This document shows, one piece after another, positions 7,866 through 15,099 of a DNA stretch of 36,662 bases. Every line of letters begins with the position of its first letter. The first letter of the stretch is position 1. The DNA is taken from the NCBI GenBank assembly GCA_020048635.1, contig JAIFMF010000162.1:1-36662 (forward strand), read 5' to 3'. The position numbers and the translations under genes were made by a program. The notes under the pieces were generated by a model. The model worked only from the letters and a program-made list of their open reading frames with translations. It searched no databases and had not been told where the DNA came from. This DNA comes from Desulfobacula sp. (GTDB taxonomy: Bacteria; Desulfobacterota; Desulfobacteria; Desulfobacterales; Desulfobacteraceae).

Positions 7866-8813
7866 TCAGGTATGAAAGCAGTCTCCATAAATTATTTTTT
7901 TTATTTCACCTGTTTTGTCCTGAATGATCAGGGCACCGGTCTCGTCCACATCCACGGCAAGGCCTTCAAAAACTTCCCGATTGGTTTCAATCCTTACCCT
8001 GCTTCCGATGGTGGACGTCTGCTTTTTCCAGAGTCCAATGATGGTTTTGCAGTCAATGGTTTGGATCTGATCTTCAAAATCAGAAAGAAAGGTTTTAAGA
8101 ATGAGTCGCCGCGATACTTCTCTGTTCAGGATATCCTTTATTGAAACAGCCTTTGGTTCATATTGCCGGGGCTCATTATTGATGTTCAGGCCGATTCCGA
8201 TATTGACGAATTCAGCCATATCTCCCTTTGTTTCCATTTCCGAAAGAAGGCCGGCAAGCTTTTGTCCATTTAAAAGGAGGTCATTGGGCCATTTGACCTT
8301 GACATCGAAATCAAACAAACGGTTTAAGGTTCTGGAAAGGCAGAGAGATGCGGCAAAATTATAAATATAGGACAGAATCGGCGGGATCTGTGGTTTCAAT
8401 ATCAGGGTGAACCAGAGTCCTCCGTTTGATGAAAACCATTTCCGGTTCAGCCGTCCCCTTCCCAAGGTCTGGTTTTCAGCAATCACCACACTTAAATGCG
8501 GGGCATTGCTTTTAGCCAGTAATTTTGCCTGATCCATTGTGGATTCAAGTTCCTGGAAATGAAAAATTCTGTTTTCAAATTCAGGCCCAAAACAGAAGGG
8601 CAAAAGTAGATCATCCGGGTTGAGAAGGGCATACCCCCTGGGCTGGGATTCCAGATCAAATCCGTTTTCCTTTAAGGAGGAAATATGTTTCCATATGGCG
8701 ACCCTGGAAATCTTCAGCATTTCACTCAGCCTGACGCCGGATACAGTCTCCCCCTTTGCCAGAAAGAGGATTTTTAAGATTGAATCTTTAGTATTTGTTT
8801 CTTCGTTAACCAT
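7866..8813 (-). CDS. birA: BirA, biotin-protein ligase and biotin repressor
   Basis: 315 residues in the two-domain BirA layout. An N-terminal winged helix-turn-helix (residues about 10-65, with GVRLSEMLKISRVAIWKHI) is followed by the catalytic domain with the biotinyl-AMP loop ENQTLGRGRLNRKW, then VKWPNDLL with the catalytic lysine region, and a small C-terminal domain. It attaches biotin to carboxyl carrier proteins and, as biotinyl-AMP complex, should repress its own operon. The start ATG has no convincing ribosome-binding site and is only about ten bases from a possible transcription start, so the transcript may be almost leaderless. A BirA-type operator overlaps the start codon (separate entry). 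Confidence 0.93.
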   Translation of the reverse strand: MVNEETNTKDSILKILFLAKGETVSGVRLSEMLKISRVAIWKHISSLKENGFDLESQPRGYALLNPDDLLLPFCFGPEFENRIFHFQELESTMDQAKLLAKSNAPHLSVVIAENQTLGRGRLNRKWFSSNGGLWFTLILKPQIPPILSYIYNFAASLCLSRTLNRLFDFDVKVKWPNDLLLNGQKLAGLLSEMETKGDMAEFVNIGIGLNINNEPRQYEPKAVSIKDILNREVSRRLILKTFLSDFEDQIQTIDCKTIIGLWKKQTSTIGSRVRIETNREVFEGLAVDVDETGALIIQDKTGEIKKIIYGDCFHT

Positions 8814-8836
8814 TTCAAGACAGCATAGTTAACAGA
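8803..8836 (-). promoter_or_regulatory. Candidate BirA operator and promoter of the biotin-uptake operon
   Basis: Two GTTAAC half-sites lie at 8805-8810 and 8828-8833, separated by exactly 17 bases. Read on the minus strand this is TGTTAACt-N15-GGTTAACG, the same geometry as the known BirA operator (TTGTAAACC-N15/16-GGTTTACAA). The downstream half-site contains codons 2-3 of birA. A possible -35 box TTGACC lies at 8854-8849 and a weak -10 would fall in the other half-site. Binding would block both initiation and the start codon. Confidence 0.65.
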
Positions 8837-8921
8837 AGGTAAATTCAAGGTCAAGAGAAAAAATTGATAGGAAATTTTAATTATTTCGGCGGCATACAAA
8901 AAGGGGATATTTATTTATGTT

Positions 8922-10193
8922 TTAATAGCTGAGGTCAAAGGACATGAAAACATTACTGATTCTAGAATTCATGATAAGAGAATCGCCTGACATCCCATAG
9001 GCAGCAGATCGTTTATCATGTTCCCCCATGATGGAGAATTGAAGATTGTCGGTAATGTTGACACCCAGCTTGATGGCCATATCAAGAGAGCTGAACCGGC
9101 TATATGGGGATGTGATATCTTTGAAATCATCTTTTTCCGAATATTGAAGCAGCAGGGATAAAGACCATTGTTTATTAACGGGGAATAAAACAGTATTGAG
9201 GCCGAATAACCATTCCGGGGCATTTAAAATGTCTTCATTTTCTTTGGAATAGTCAAAATGGGTAATGGAGGGGGTGATGCTGAGCCATCTACTGGGCTGT
9301 AAAGCTCCGGCAAGTTTAAATCCAAGCCTGTCAGCCGTGCTGGATGAACCATCATCGGATATATAGCTGATATTCTGCGTACCCGGATTTAATTCAGGCC
9401 ATGCGGTAAATACAATAAAATTTTCGTGGATGGCGCTTAGATTCACATCAAAGCCATCAGCCAGGGAATGGGCATAACCGATTTCATGCAAATGAAGTCG
9501 GGAATCATTTAGGCTATAGGCCTGAGAAGCTGGATTGTCTGTAATATCCTCGCTCTTTTGCATCTTTAATACATTCTTGCTGAAATCATCTCTCCTGTAG
9601 CTGGTGATGAACCCTTTATCGTTAACCGGAATTTGCAGTGAACTCTCAAACCGGATTCTGTCGGCATCAAGACTGGCATACAGGTCCTCATGCCGTTTTG
9701 TCCCCACAAATCTCTTCTTCCAGTAGCGTTCATCCAGATCGGATACTTTGATACCGTCGGTGCTGCTGGCATGAATAAATTTGTTGTCCGACATATAAAC
9801 TCCGACATGGTTGATCCTTTTTTTCCCTTTATTACCGAAAAAGATCAGATCGCCTGGTTGCATGTCCTTTTTTTCGATTTTTTTCAGATCGGAAAAACTG
9901 AACTGGGCCAGGGAACTGTGGGGCAGATCAATGCCGAATATCTGATCATAGACCAATCTGACAAAACCGGAGCAATCCAGACCATTTGTAGAGGTTCCCC
10001 CTTTGCGATAAGGGATTCCGACATATTGTTGTAATTTGTTTTCAAACTGCAGATCCGTCAGACCGACGGTAAAAATGGGAGAACGCGTCTTGCTTTCCAC
10101 ACCAAAAGCAAGAGACGCCGACAGGGTGATGATCACGAAGTAAACAAACCAGGTACTATTTTTCGAAATAAGAAATTGATGTCGTTTCTGCAT
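8922..10193 (-). CDS. Exported NlpC/P60 cysteine peptidase with barrel-like C-terminal domain
   Basis: 423 residues. A signal peptide (hydrophobic FVYFVIITLSASLAF, residues 17-31) is followed by an NlpC/P60 domain at about 45-170 with the catalytic triad Cys74 (GLDCSGF), His129 (NHVGVYM) and His141 (IHAS). Enzymes of this family cut peptidoglycan peptide bonds. Residues about 210-423 are unusual: short amphipathic segments rich in Ser, Asn, Asp and aromatic residues alternate in a beta-strand pattern, and the chain ends in SFDLSY with a terminal Tyr, as in outer-membrane barrel proteins recognised by the Bam machine. The architecture suggests a periplasmic hydrolase tethered to the outer membrane; the barrel part is inference. 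Confidence 0.8.
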   Translation of the reverse strand: MQKRHQFLISKNSTWFVYFVIITLSASLAFGVESKTRSPIFTVGLTDLQFENKLQQYVGIPYRKGGTSTNGLDCSGFVRLVYDQIFGIDLPHSSLAQFSFSDLKKIEKKDMQPGDLIFFGNKGKKRINHVGVYMSDNKFIHASSTDGIKVSDLDERYWKKRFVGTKRHEDLYASLDADRIRFESSLQIPVNDKGFITSYRRDDFSKNVLKMQKSEDITDNPASQAYSLNDSRLHLHEIGYAHSLADGFDVNLSAIHENFIVFTAWPELNPGTQNISYISDDGSSSTADRLGFKLAGALQPSRWLSITPSITHFDYSKENEDILNAPEWLFGLNTVLFPVNKQWSLSLLLQYSEKDDFKDITSPYSRFSSLDMAIKLGVNITDNLQFSIMGEHDKRSAAYGMSGDSLIMNSRISNVFMSFDLSY

Positions 10194-10266
10194 TGTTTCC
10201 CGTCAATGTTTGTTTGCATGAGACAGATTTTGTTCTGCCTCTTCGTAAATCTTCCAGTTTCATCGT

Positions 10267-10296
10267 GAAATAGACTATTTTTGCGCCCCTTGTCAA
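10267..10296 (-). promoter_or_regulatory. Candidate sigma70-type promoter for the NlpC/P60 gene
   Basis: On the minus strand a consensus -35 TTGACA (10296-10291) is followed after 18 bases by TATTTC (10272-10267), about 70 bases upstream of the start codon at 10193. The -35 is perfect and the -10 matches three of six bases. Confidence 0.4.
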
Positions 10297-10380
10297 CCCA
10301 AAATTTATGCTTTTTTGAAAATTGTCGGATGAAAGACATGAGGGTAGATACTAAAATCTTTGCGTTCTGTTATTGCATTG

Positions 10381-10411
10381 TGAAAGAAATCTGAGTAAAG
10401 GATTTCTTTCA
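10381..10411. promoter_or_regulatory. Perfect 11-bp dyad upstream of the unknown gene
   Basis: TGAAAGAAATC at 10381-10391 is the exact reverse complement of GATTTCTTTCA at 10401-10411, with a nine-base centre. There is no T run on either strand, so it is not an ordinary terminator. It lies 25 bases before the start of the gene at 10436 and could be an operator or a leader hairpin. Confidence 0.5.
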
Positions 10412-10435
10412 GAGGCTATACCATAAAAAAGGCAT

Positions 10436-10996
10436 ATGGATGAATTAATAATGAATGACGCAATGGTGATAAGACAGATACTTTTGAATTCAAAGGATTT
10501 CAAGCTCTTCTGGAAAAAACAGGGGCCATTTAAATTTGCATTGACCAGCAGCGAATTTCCTCCTGTTCTGCTGGAACCGGAGGAATGGATTTTTTCTAAT
10601 CAGATAGAAGTCCTTTTAAAAGCATTGATGCAGTTTGAAAAAAGAAAAATGGAGATTATCAACTCTCCGTTCAATCCCGTGAAAAAAGCAATATTACGGC
10701 CTGAACCCATGATTCCATGGAAGATTACCAATTTCCCGGAAGAATGGCAGGCCTGTGTCTGTGACTGTTTTATCCCGGAAGGTCATTTGACACGGCATAT
10801 TTTTGAAGGGATTCCCCTGCCTGAAGAAAAGTTGGATCAAGGATTTGTTGAAAAAGCATTTTTCCATTGCCTTGCCAATTGTGTGGAACAGCTTGGTTAT
10901 TTTTTATTTAAGCCCATAGGAAATTCAAAGTACGCCGATATTATTAAATACCTTACCGAATGGGAAGAGGATGATCAGGAAGCAGGATTGCTGTAA
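10436..10996 (+). CDS. Hypothetical cytoplasmic protein
   Basis: I do not recognise this 186-residue product. It has no signal peptide or membrane helix. The middle contains a Cys pair in CVCDCF and two further Cys in FFHCLANCVEQ; these might bind a metal but do not match a motif I know. The C-terminus is acidic (EWEEDDQEAG). The ATG at 10436 lacks a strong ribosome-binding site; a second in-frame ATG at 10451 is possible. The gene stands alone between a minus-strand hydrolase and the convergent ATP-grasp gene, whose stop is three bases away, and is preceded by a perfect dyad. Confidence 0.65.
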   Translation: MDELIMNDAMVIRQILLNSKDFKLFWKKQGPFKFALTSSEFPPVLLEPEEWIFSNQIEVLLKALMQFEKRKMEIINSPFNPVKKAILRPEPMIPWKITNFPEEWQACVCDCFIPEGHLTRHIFEGIPLPEEKLDQGFVEKAFFHCLANCVEQLGYFLFKPIGNSKYADIIKYLTEWEEDDQEAGLL

Positions 10997-10999
10997 AAT

Positions 11000-11779
11000 T
11001 TAAAGTTCACCCTTCAGAATAAGCGCTGCGAGCATTTTTTTATAATCAATTCCTGCCGCATGAAACCCCCTTGTTCCATATTTCATATTGCCTTCCAGAA
11101 CATAGAATTGACCGTTGTGCATCATAATATCAATGCCCACATCATCCCAGCCGCATTTCAAAGCCGCCATAGAGGCAAGATTGAGGGCTTCCGGAGGCAG
11201 TGGGTCAAAACAGACAAGCCCTCCCTGGGAGAGATTGGTTTTGAAATTGTCTGAACCCGCGATCCGCCAGAAGGCCAGCCTTATTTTTTTGCCGATGATG
11301 ATGATTCTCATGTCCCTGTCATTGGGCAGATATTCCTGGATATAGGCAGGGCTGTGATCTTTGAGATAGGAGGAAAGATCTCCTGTATTTTTTATCAGAA
11401 AAACACCCTTGCCTTTAGCAGAGCCTCTGGCTTTTTTGGCAATGAACGGAAAGCTGAAAAAATCAAGGATGGTTTTTTTCTGCTTCTCTCCATAAAAAAC
11501 TCGGGTTTTTGGGTGGGGGATGTCGAGCATGTGGAATATGGCTGTCTGTTTTATCTTATCCATGGCAAATTTATAGGTATGAAAACTTGGAAAGGTCTGT
11601 TTTCCCATGGCATTAAAGAGATCGGCATAGAAAGCGGTCGGGTAGTAGATTTTTTCTGCATCCAGAATCAATTTTTGTTCCTCGATGGAATAATCTTTAA
11701 AAACAGGTTTGAACCCCAGGGTGTGAATGGAAGGGATTTCTTTTAATCTTGCACCCAGTGCGATAGGCCTGCTGTTCAA
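11000..11779 (-). CDS. RimK-type ATP-grasp ligase of unknown substrate
   Basis: About 259 residues in the RimK/glutathione-synthetase branch of the ATP-grasp superfamily, which joins a carboxylate to an amine with ATP. Visible features are the ATP-binding FIAKKARGSAKGKGVFLI loop, IQEYLP, the RIIIIGKKIRLAFWR strand with the Asn-rich FKTNLSQGG loop, and the metal-binding GIDIMM-x6-YVLEGN. The frame is open to a GTG at 11839 inside the upstream gene. A TTG at 11779 lies 11 bases after that gene's stop with AAGGA upstream and is preferred. It is the last gene of galE-HEAT/receiver-ATP-grasp. The substrate could be a protein tail, a peptide or a small molecule; nothing here decides. Confidence 0.8.
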   Translation of the reverse strand: MNSRPIALGARLKEIPSIHTLGFKPVFKDYSIEEQKLILDAEKIYYPTAFYADLFNAMGKQTFPSFHTYKFAMDKIKQTAIFHMLDIPHPKTRVFYGEKQKKTILDFFSFPFIAKKARGSAKGKGVFLIKNTGDLSSYLKDHSPAYIQEYLPNDRDMRIIIIGKKIRLAFWRIAGSDNFKTNLSQGGLVCFDPLPPEALNLASMAALKCGWDDVGIDIMMHNGQFYVLEGNMKYGTRGFHAAGIDYKKMLAALILKGEL

Positions 11780-11790
11780 GAAAAATATCC

Positions 11791-13413
11791 TTATTTTATC
11801 CAGGATTTGATCTGGTTTGGTTTTGGCGGAAACTCCCACAGGACATTTACACCTGTGCGGTCCAGTTCTTTTTGGAGCAGGGGTTTATCAAGGCTTATCT
11901 GGAGGGTGGAAATGATGATCGGAACCTCTTCTTTTGAATAAATGCCCCTCACTTCCCCGGCAAAGTCTATTCCTGTCATATCATTTAAAAACAGATCACA
12001 GATGATGGCAGAGGGTTTTTGCGATACAATGGCCTCAAATGCATCCTGAGACCGATGAAAAGTAAGGCTTGAGAAACCCGATGTGCACAGCATCTTGCAA
12101 TAGGTGTTCAGGATTGATTCCGAAGAGCTGATGACAATGACCCTGTCTTTATACCGGGCCGCTCTTTCTTTCCTGATATCCAGATATTTTTTAGCAGTGG
12201 AGTTAAGATTTCTTTTTTCCAGGATTTCAATGAAGGTATCCAGGGCCTGAACAGGCGCCGTCCGGGTAAGATAATTGGAGGCCATATAGGAAAATGTATC
12301 GGAAATCATCAGATATTCGATGATATGTTTGGCTCTGGCATCTATAATACTTTCAGCCAGTAAGTCTCCTTTTTTTGCCCCGGACTCTATCTTGTTTTTA
12401 ATCTCGGCACAGACAAAATCAGACAGGCTTTTATCCAGGGCTTTTATTGCAGCAAGGCGGACAGACAGGGAAGACTCTGAAATGCCCTGAACCACAGAAG
12501 CGGCTGATTCAAGTTCGGGAAAAGCCTCAAGAGTACTGTAAACTGCAAACTTGACGGTATCATGTGTTTCTTTCCGGTTGATGATGTCAAAAAGATCATT
12601 TACAGCCTCTAAAGGGAGAGTTCTTGAAATCAGTCGTAAAATAATGATCATCAGATCATGATCAAGGTTTTTTTTCAGATGTTTTACAAGGGTGGAAGAA
12701 ATAGCTATCCCTTTTTCAGACAGGGCGATAAAGGCTTTAAATCTTTCATTAACATCAACAGATGAAAGAAGCTTCAGCCAGGTCTCAATATCATCAGAAA
12801 GACAAGCAGGGTCAATAGCAGGAGGTTTTTCAAAGAAATCCCTGGTCTTGAGAACCTGAAGAGCATCCAGAATATTCTGATCGCATTTTTCAGTTTTTGA
12901 GGCCTGTTCGAGCCTCTCACAGGCATTTACCGTTCCGATGCGTTCAAGAGCTTTGACTGCCTCTGTTTTCAGGACAGGGTCATCATAGAAAATAAATTCC
13001 GCTATATCTCCGGTCATGCTCTCCATCTGCAATTTACCGGTTGTTCGGATGATTTCATTTAAAAGATCCTTATCTGTTTCATTAGACAGAATATGCTTTA
13101 AAAGAGGATGGGCATTGAAAGCCGTTCTTCGATCCGGTGCGTTCAGCAAAATCAGAACAAAGTGAAAATCAAGATGTGCCCGGTCAGTGATGAGCTGGAT
13201 AAGGCGATCATAAATATCAGGAGCATGGTGGATTTCAGAAACTAAAAAGGATAGAAGTTCAAAGGCGGTTTTATCAGGGGTCAGTGCAAGGATCTCAAGC
13301 GTTTCTTTTTTTTCAGGGTCCGGCCTTGAAGAAAGTTGTGCCAGAAGGGTTTTTGCCAGCCCGACTTTTCCAGTTGTTATGCTTTTTTTCAGGCCTTGGA
13401 TATAGTCATCCAT
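11791..13413 (-). CDS. HEAT-repeat protein with C-terminal degenerate receiver domain
   Basis: 540 residues. The first 400 or so form repeated helical pairs with HEAT-like signatures (for example DDPVLKTEAVKALERIGT and SLSVRLAAIKALDKS). Residues 423-540 fold as a response-regulator receiver: the phospho-acceptor Asp473 (IICDLFLND), Thr503 (IIIST) and Lys531 (FPPKP) are present. However, the acidic pair that normally binds Mg2+ after the first strand is replaced by serines (VISSSES), so phosphorylation may be weak or absent. No kinase is nearby. It lies five bases after galE and just ahead of the ATP-grasp gene in one operon. A scaffold or signalling role is inference. Confidence 0.78.
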   Translation of the reverse strand: MDDYIQGLKKSITTGKVGLAKTLLAQLSSRPDPEKKETLEILALTPDKTAFELLSFLVSEIHHAPDIYDRLIQLITDRAHLDFHFVLILLNAPDRRTAFNAHPLLKHILSNETDKDLLNEIIRTTGKLQMESMTGDIAEFIFYDDPVLKTEAVKALERIGTVNACERLEQASKTEKCDQNILDALQVLKTRDFFEKPPAIDPACLSDDIETWLKLLSSVDVNERFKAFIALSEKGIAISSTLVKHLKKNLDHDLMIIILRLISRTLPLEAVNDLFDIINRKETHDTVKFAVYSTLEAFPELESAASVVQGISESSLSVRLAAIKALDKSLSDFVCAEIKNKIESGAKKGDLLAESIIDARAKHIIEYLMISDTFSYMASNYLTRTAPVQALDTFIEILEKRNLNSTAKKYLDIRKERAARYKDRVIVISSSESILNTYCKMLCTSGFSSLTFHRSQDAFEAIVSQKPSAIICDLFLNDMTGIDFAGEVRGIYSKEEVPIIISTLQISLDKPLLQKELDRTGVNVLWEFPPKPNQIKSWIK

Positions 13414-13418
13414 AATAA

Positions 13419-14444
13419 TTACTCCTGTCGGGTTTTCCGGTATCCATCAGGATTTTTTTTCTGCCAGTTCCATGTGTCTCTGCACATATCGAAAAGTGTC
13501 TTTTCTGCTTTCCAGCCGAGCTCCTCAAGGGCTTTTAAAGGATCAGCCCAGCAGGCGGCCACATCACCGGCGCGCCTGCTGGAAATTTGATAAGGGATAT
13601 GTTTACCACTGGCTGTTTCAAATCCTTTGATCATTTCAAGAACGGAGTATCCCTGGCCGGTGCCAAGGTTATAAATAACGATTCCCGGATGGGTAAAGAG
13701 TTTGGGTAGGGTTTTGATATGGCCCAGCGCAAGATCGACCACATGAATATAATCCCTGACACCGGTTCCGTCCGGAGTGTCATAGTCATTTCCGAATACA
13801 TTGACCGCGGGCAATGATCCTACAGCTACCCTGGAAATATAGGGCATCAGATTGTTTGGAATACCGCCCGGGTCTTCTCCGATTTCACCGCTCGAATGGG
13901 CTCCCACAGGATTGAAATATCGTAAAAGTGCAATATTCCAGCTTTTATCGGAACGGTAAAGATCTTGCAGAATTTCCTCAATCATAAGCTTTGTCCGGCC
14001 ATAAGGGTTTGTGGCAGACAGGGGGAAATTCTCTTTGATGGGGAGAGATGCAGGATCTCCATAAACCGTGGCGGAAGATGAAAACACGATATTTTTTACA
14101 CCGGCATCCTTCATGGCCTCAAGAAGGTTCAAGGTTCCGGTAATATTGTTATGAAAATACTTCAAGGGAATCAAAACTGATTCCCCGACGGCTTTAAGCC
14201 CTGCAAAATGGATGACTGCATCGATTTTATGATCAGAGAAGATAGCGGCAATTCGTTCTTTATCCAGAAGGTCTGTTTTATAAAAATCAAGCGATTTGCC
14301 TGTGATTTTTCTAACCCGGTTCAAAGATTCTTCTGAACTGTTGGAAAGATTGTCAAGAACAACAACATCATAGGCCTCATTTAAAAGCTCAACACAGGTG
14401 TGGCTTCCGATATAACCCGCGCCACCGGTAACCAGAATTTTCAT
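13419..14444 (-). CDS. galE: UDP-glucose 4-epimerase
   Basis: 341 residues, the normal length for GalE. It interconverts UDP-glucose and UDP-galactose with bound NAD. Visible are the N-terminal nucleotide motif GGAGYIGSH (residues 7-15), the SSSATVYG strand with catalytic Ser, the YGRTK dyad with Tyr and Lys, and family segments [13 protein letters not shown] and [12 protein letters not shown]-galactose would feed lipopolysaccharide or exopolysaccharide synthesis, which fits the envelope genes downstream. The start ATG at 14444 has a plausible AAGGACT site. It is first in the minus-strand operon with the HEAT/receiver and ATP-grasp genes. Confidence 0.95.
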   Translation of the reverse strand: MKILVTGGAGYIGSHTCVELLNEAYDVVVLDNLSNSSEESLNRVRKITGKSLDFYKTDLLDKERIAAIFSDHKIDAVIHFAGLKAVGESVLIPLKYFHNNITGTLNLLEAMKDAGVKNIVFSSSATVYGDPASLPIKENFPLSATNPYGRTKLMIEEILQDLYRSDKSWNIALLRYFNPVGAHSSGEIGEDPGGIPNNLMPYISRVAVGSLPAVNVFGNDYDTPDGTGVRDYIHVVDLALGHIKTLPKLFTHPGIVIYNLGTGQGYSVLEMIKGFETASGKHIPYQISSRRAGDVAACWADPLKALEELGWKAEKTLFDMCRDTWNWQKKNPDGYRKTRQE

Positions 14445-14636
14445 AGATAGTCCTTATAGGCTTTAATCTTAAACGGTTTGTTTGTTGATGGTTTTAATAA
14501 AAGATCACGGCATTCGTATAGCTTCTGCAATCTTTTGAGCAACAGGTTAACATGGACAGGAATCCTGGATCAAGTTTTTTGTTTTCAGAAGAAATCCGCC
14601 ATAGCACGTCTTTCCGACAAAACAGGCTTCAAAGCA

Positions 14637-14665
14637 TTGACAGACAGCATGGGTATGTTTAGAAT
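14637..14665 (+). promoter_or_regulatory. Strong sigma70-type promoter of the HesB-like selenoprotein gene
   Basis: A perfect TTGACA (14637-14642), a 17-base spacer and TAGAAT (14660-14665, five of six) predict a start near 14672 and a leader of about 49 bases. It is the best promoter match in the window. The rest of the 14445-14720 gap, upstream of the -35, shows no further gene or clear signal. Confidence 0.8.
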
Positions 14666-14672
14666 TATGTCA

Positions 14673-14693
14673 TTCAGGTAGAGTCACCCTGAA
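14673..14693 (+). promoter_or_regulatory. Dyad at the transcription start of the selenoprotein gene
   Basis: TTCAGG (14673-14678) and CCTGAA (14688-14693) form a six-base dyad with a nine-base centre, placed exactly at the predicted transcription start. It could be an operator or a small 5' hairpin. The six As after the second arm do not form a terminator on this strand. Confidence 0.35.
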
Positions 14694-14720
14694 AAAATTA
14701 ACTATAAGGAGAGATATAAA

Positions 14721-15038
14721 ATGATTAACTTGACAGATCCTGCAAAAACGCAGATCGATGACTATTTTCAGGGAAGGACACCGACCCCGATTCGTATTTT
14801 TCTCAATTCCGGCGGCTGAGGCGGACCATCACTTGCCATGGCTCTGGACGAGCCAAAGGATACAGATGATACATTCGATATAAAAGGCCTGAAATTTGTT
14901 GTTGATAAAGAATTTATGGGAAAAGCGGAAACAATTAAGATTGATTTTACCGGTATGGGGTTTCATCTTGATTCCAACCTTGATCTTGGAAAATCCGGAT
15001 GCGGAAGCTGCGGTTCCGGCGGCTCCTGTGGGGACTAA
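14721..15038 (+). CDS. HesB/IscA-like selenoprotein with in-frame UGA (Sec33)
   Basis: Reading from ATG 14721 (AAGGAG eight bases upstream), codon 33 is TGA at 14817-14819, after which the same frame continues to TAA at 15036, giving 105 residues. Sequence on both sides is one HesB-like protein: IRIFLNSGG-U-GGPSLAMALDEP, then DEFMGKAE-like and GMGFHLDSNL segments. Conventional members have Cys where UGA falls (the first of the conserved A-type carrier cysteines). The C-terminus has Cys94, Cys97 and Cys103 in CGSCGSGGSC. A-type proteins carry iron or Fe-S clusters, and HesB-like selenoproteins are known from bacterial selenoproteome surveys. selB is present at 31876-33792. Calling the UGA a stop would leave a 32-residue stub and a false start at 14838. 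Confidence 0.9.
14817..14854 (+). promoter_or_regulatory. UGA codon with candidate bacterial SECIS element
   Basis: Downstream of the UGA (14817-14819) GGCTC at 14840-14844 pairs with GAGCC at 14850-14854 around the loop TGGAC. The loop guanines are 27-28 bases after the UGA, within the range known for bacterial SECIS elements, where a guanine early in the apical loop is read by SelB. Confidence 0.65.
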
Positions 15039-15054
15039 CCCTTTTTTTGTTTTG

Positions 15055-15083
15055 AAAGGGCAGGATATTTTTCCTGCCCTTTT
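15055..15083 (+). terminator. Terminator after the HesB-like selenoprotein gene
   Basis: AAAGGGCAGGA (15055-15065) pairs perfectly with TCCTGCCCTTT (15072-15082) over a six-base loop; the right arm ends in four T. This separates the selenoprotein transcript from the lipoprotein gene that begins 17 bases later. Confidence 0.85.
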
Positions 15084-15099
15084 ACACCCTTTGTCCTCA

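Noticed and set aside
14838..15038. 66-residue ORF starting after the UGA
   Set aside because: It is the C-terminal part of the selenoprotein frame; ribosome-binding site and promoter fit the start at 14721.
14896..15099. Long 358-residue frame starting inside the selenoprotein gene and running into the lipoprotein
   Set aside because: The part before 15100 is an out-of-frame reading of the HesB-like gene and crosses its terminator; the lipoprotein signal begins at 15100.
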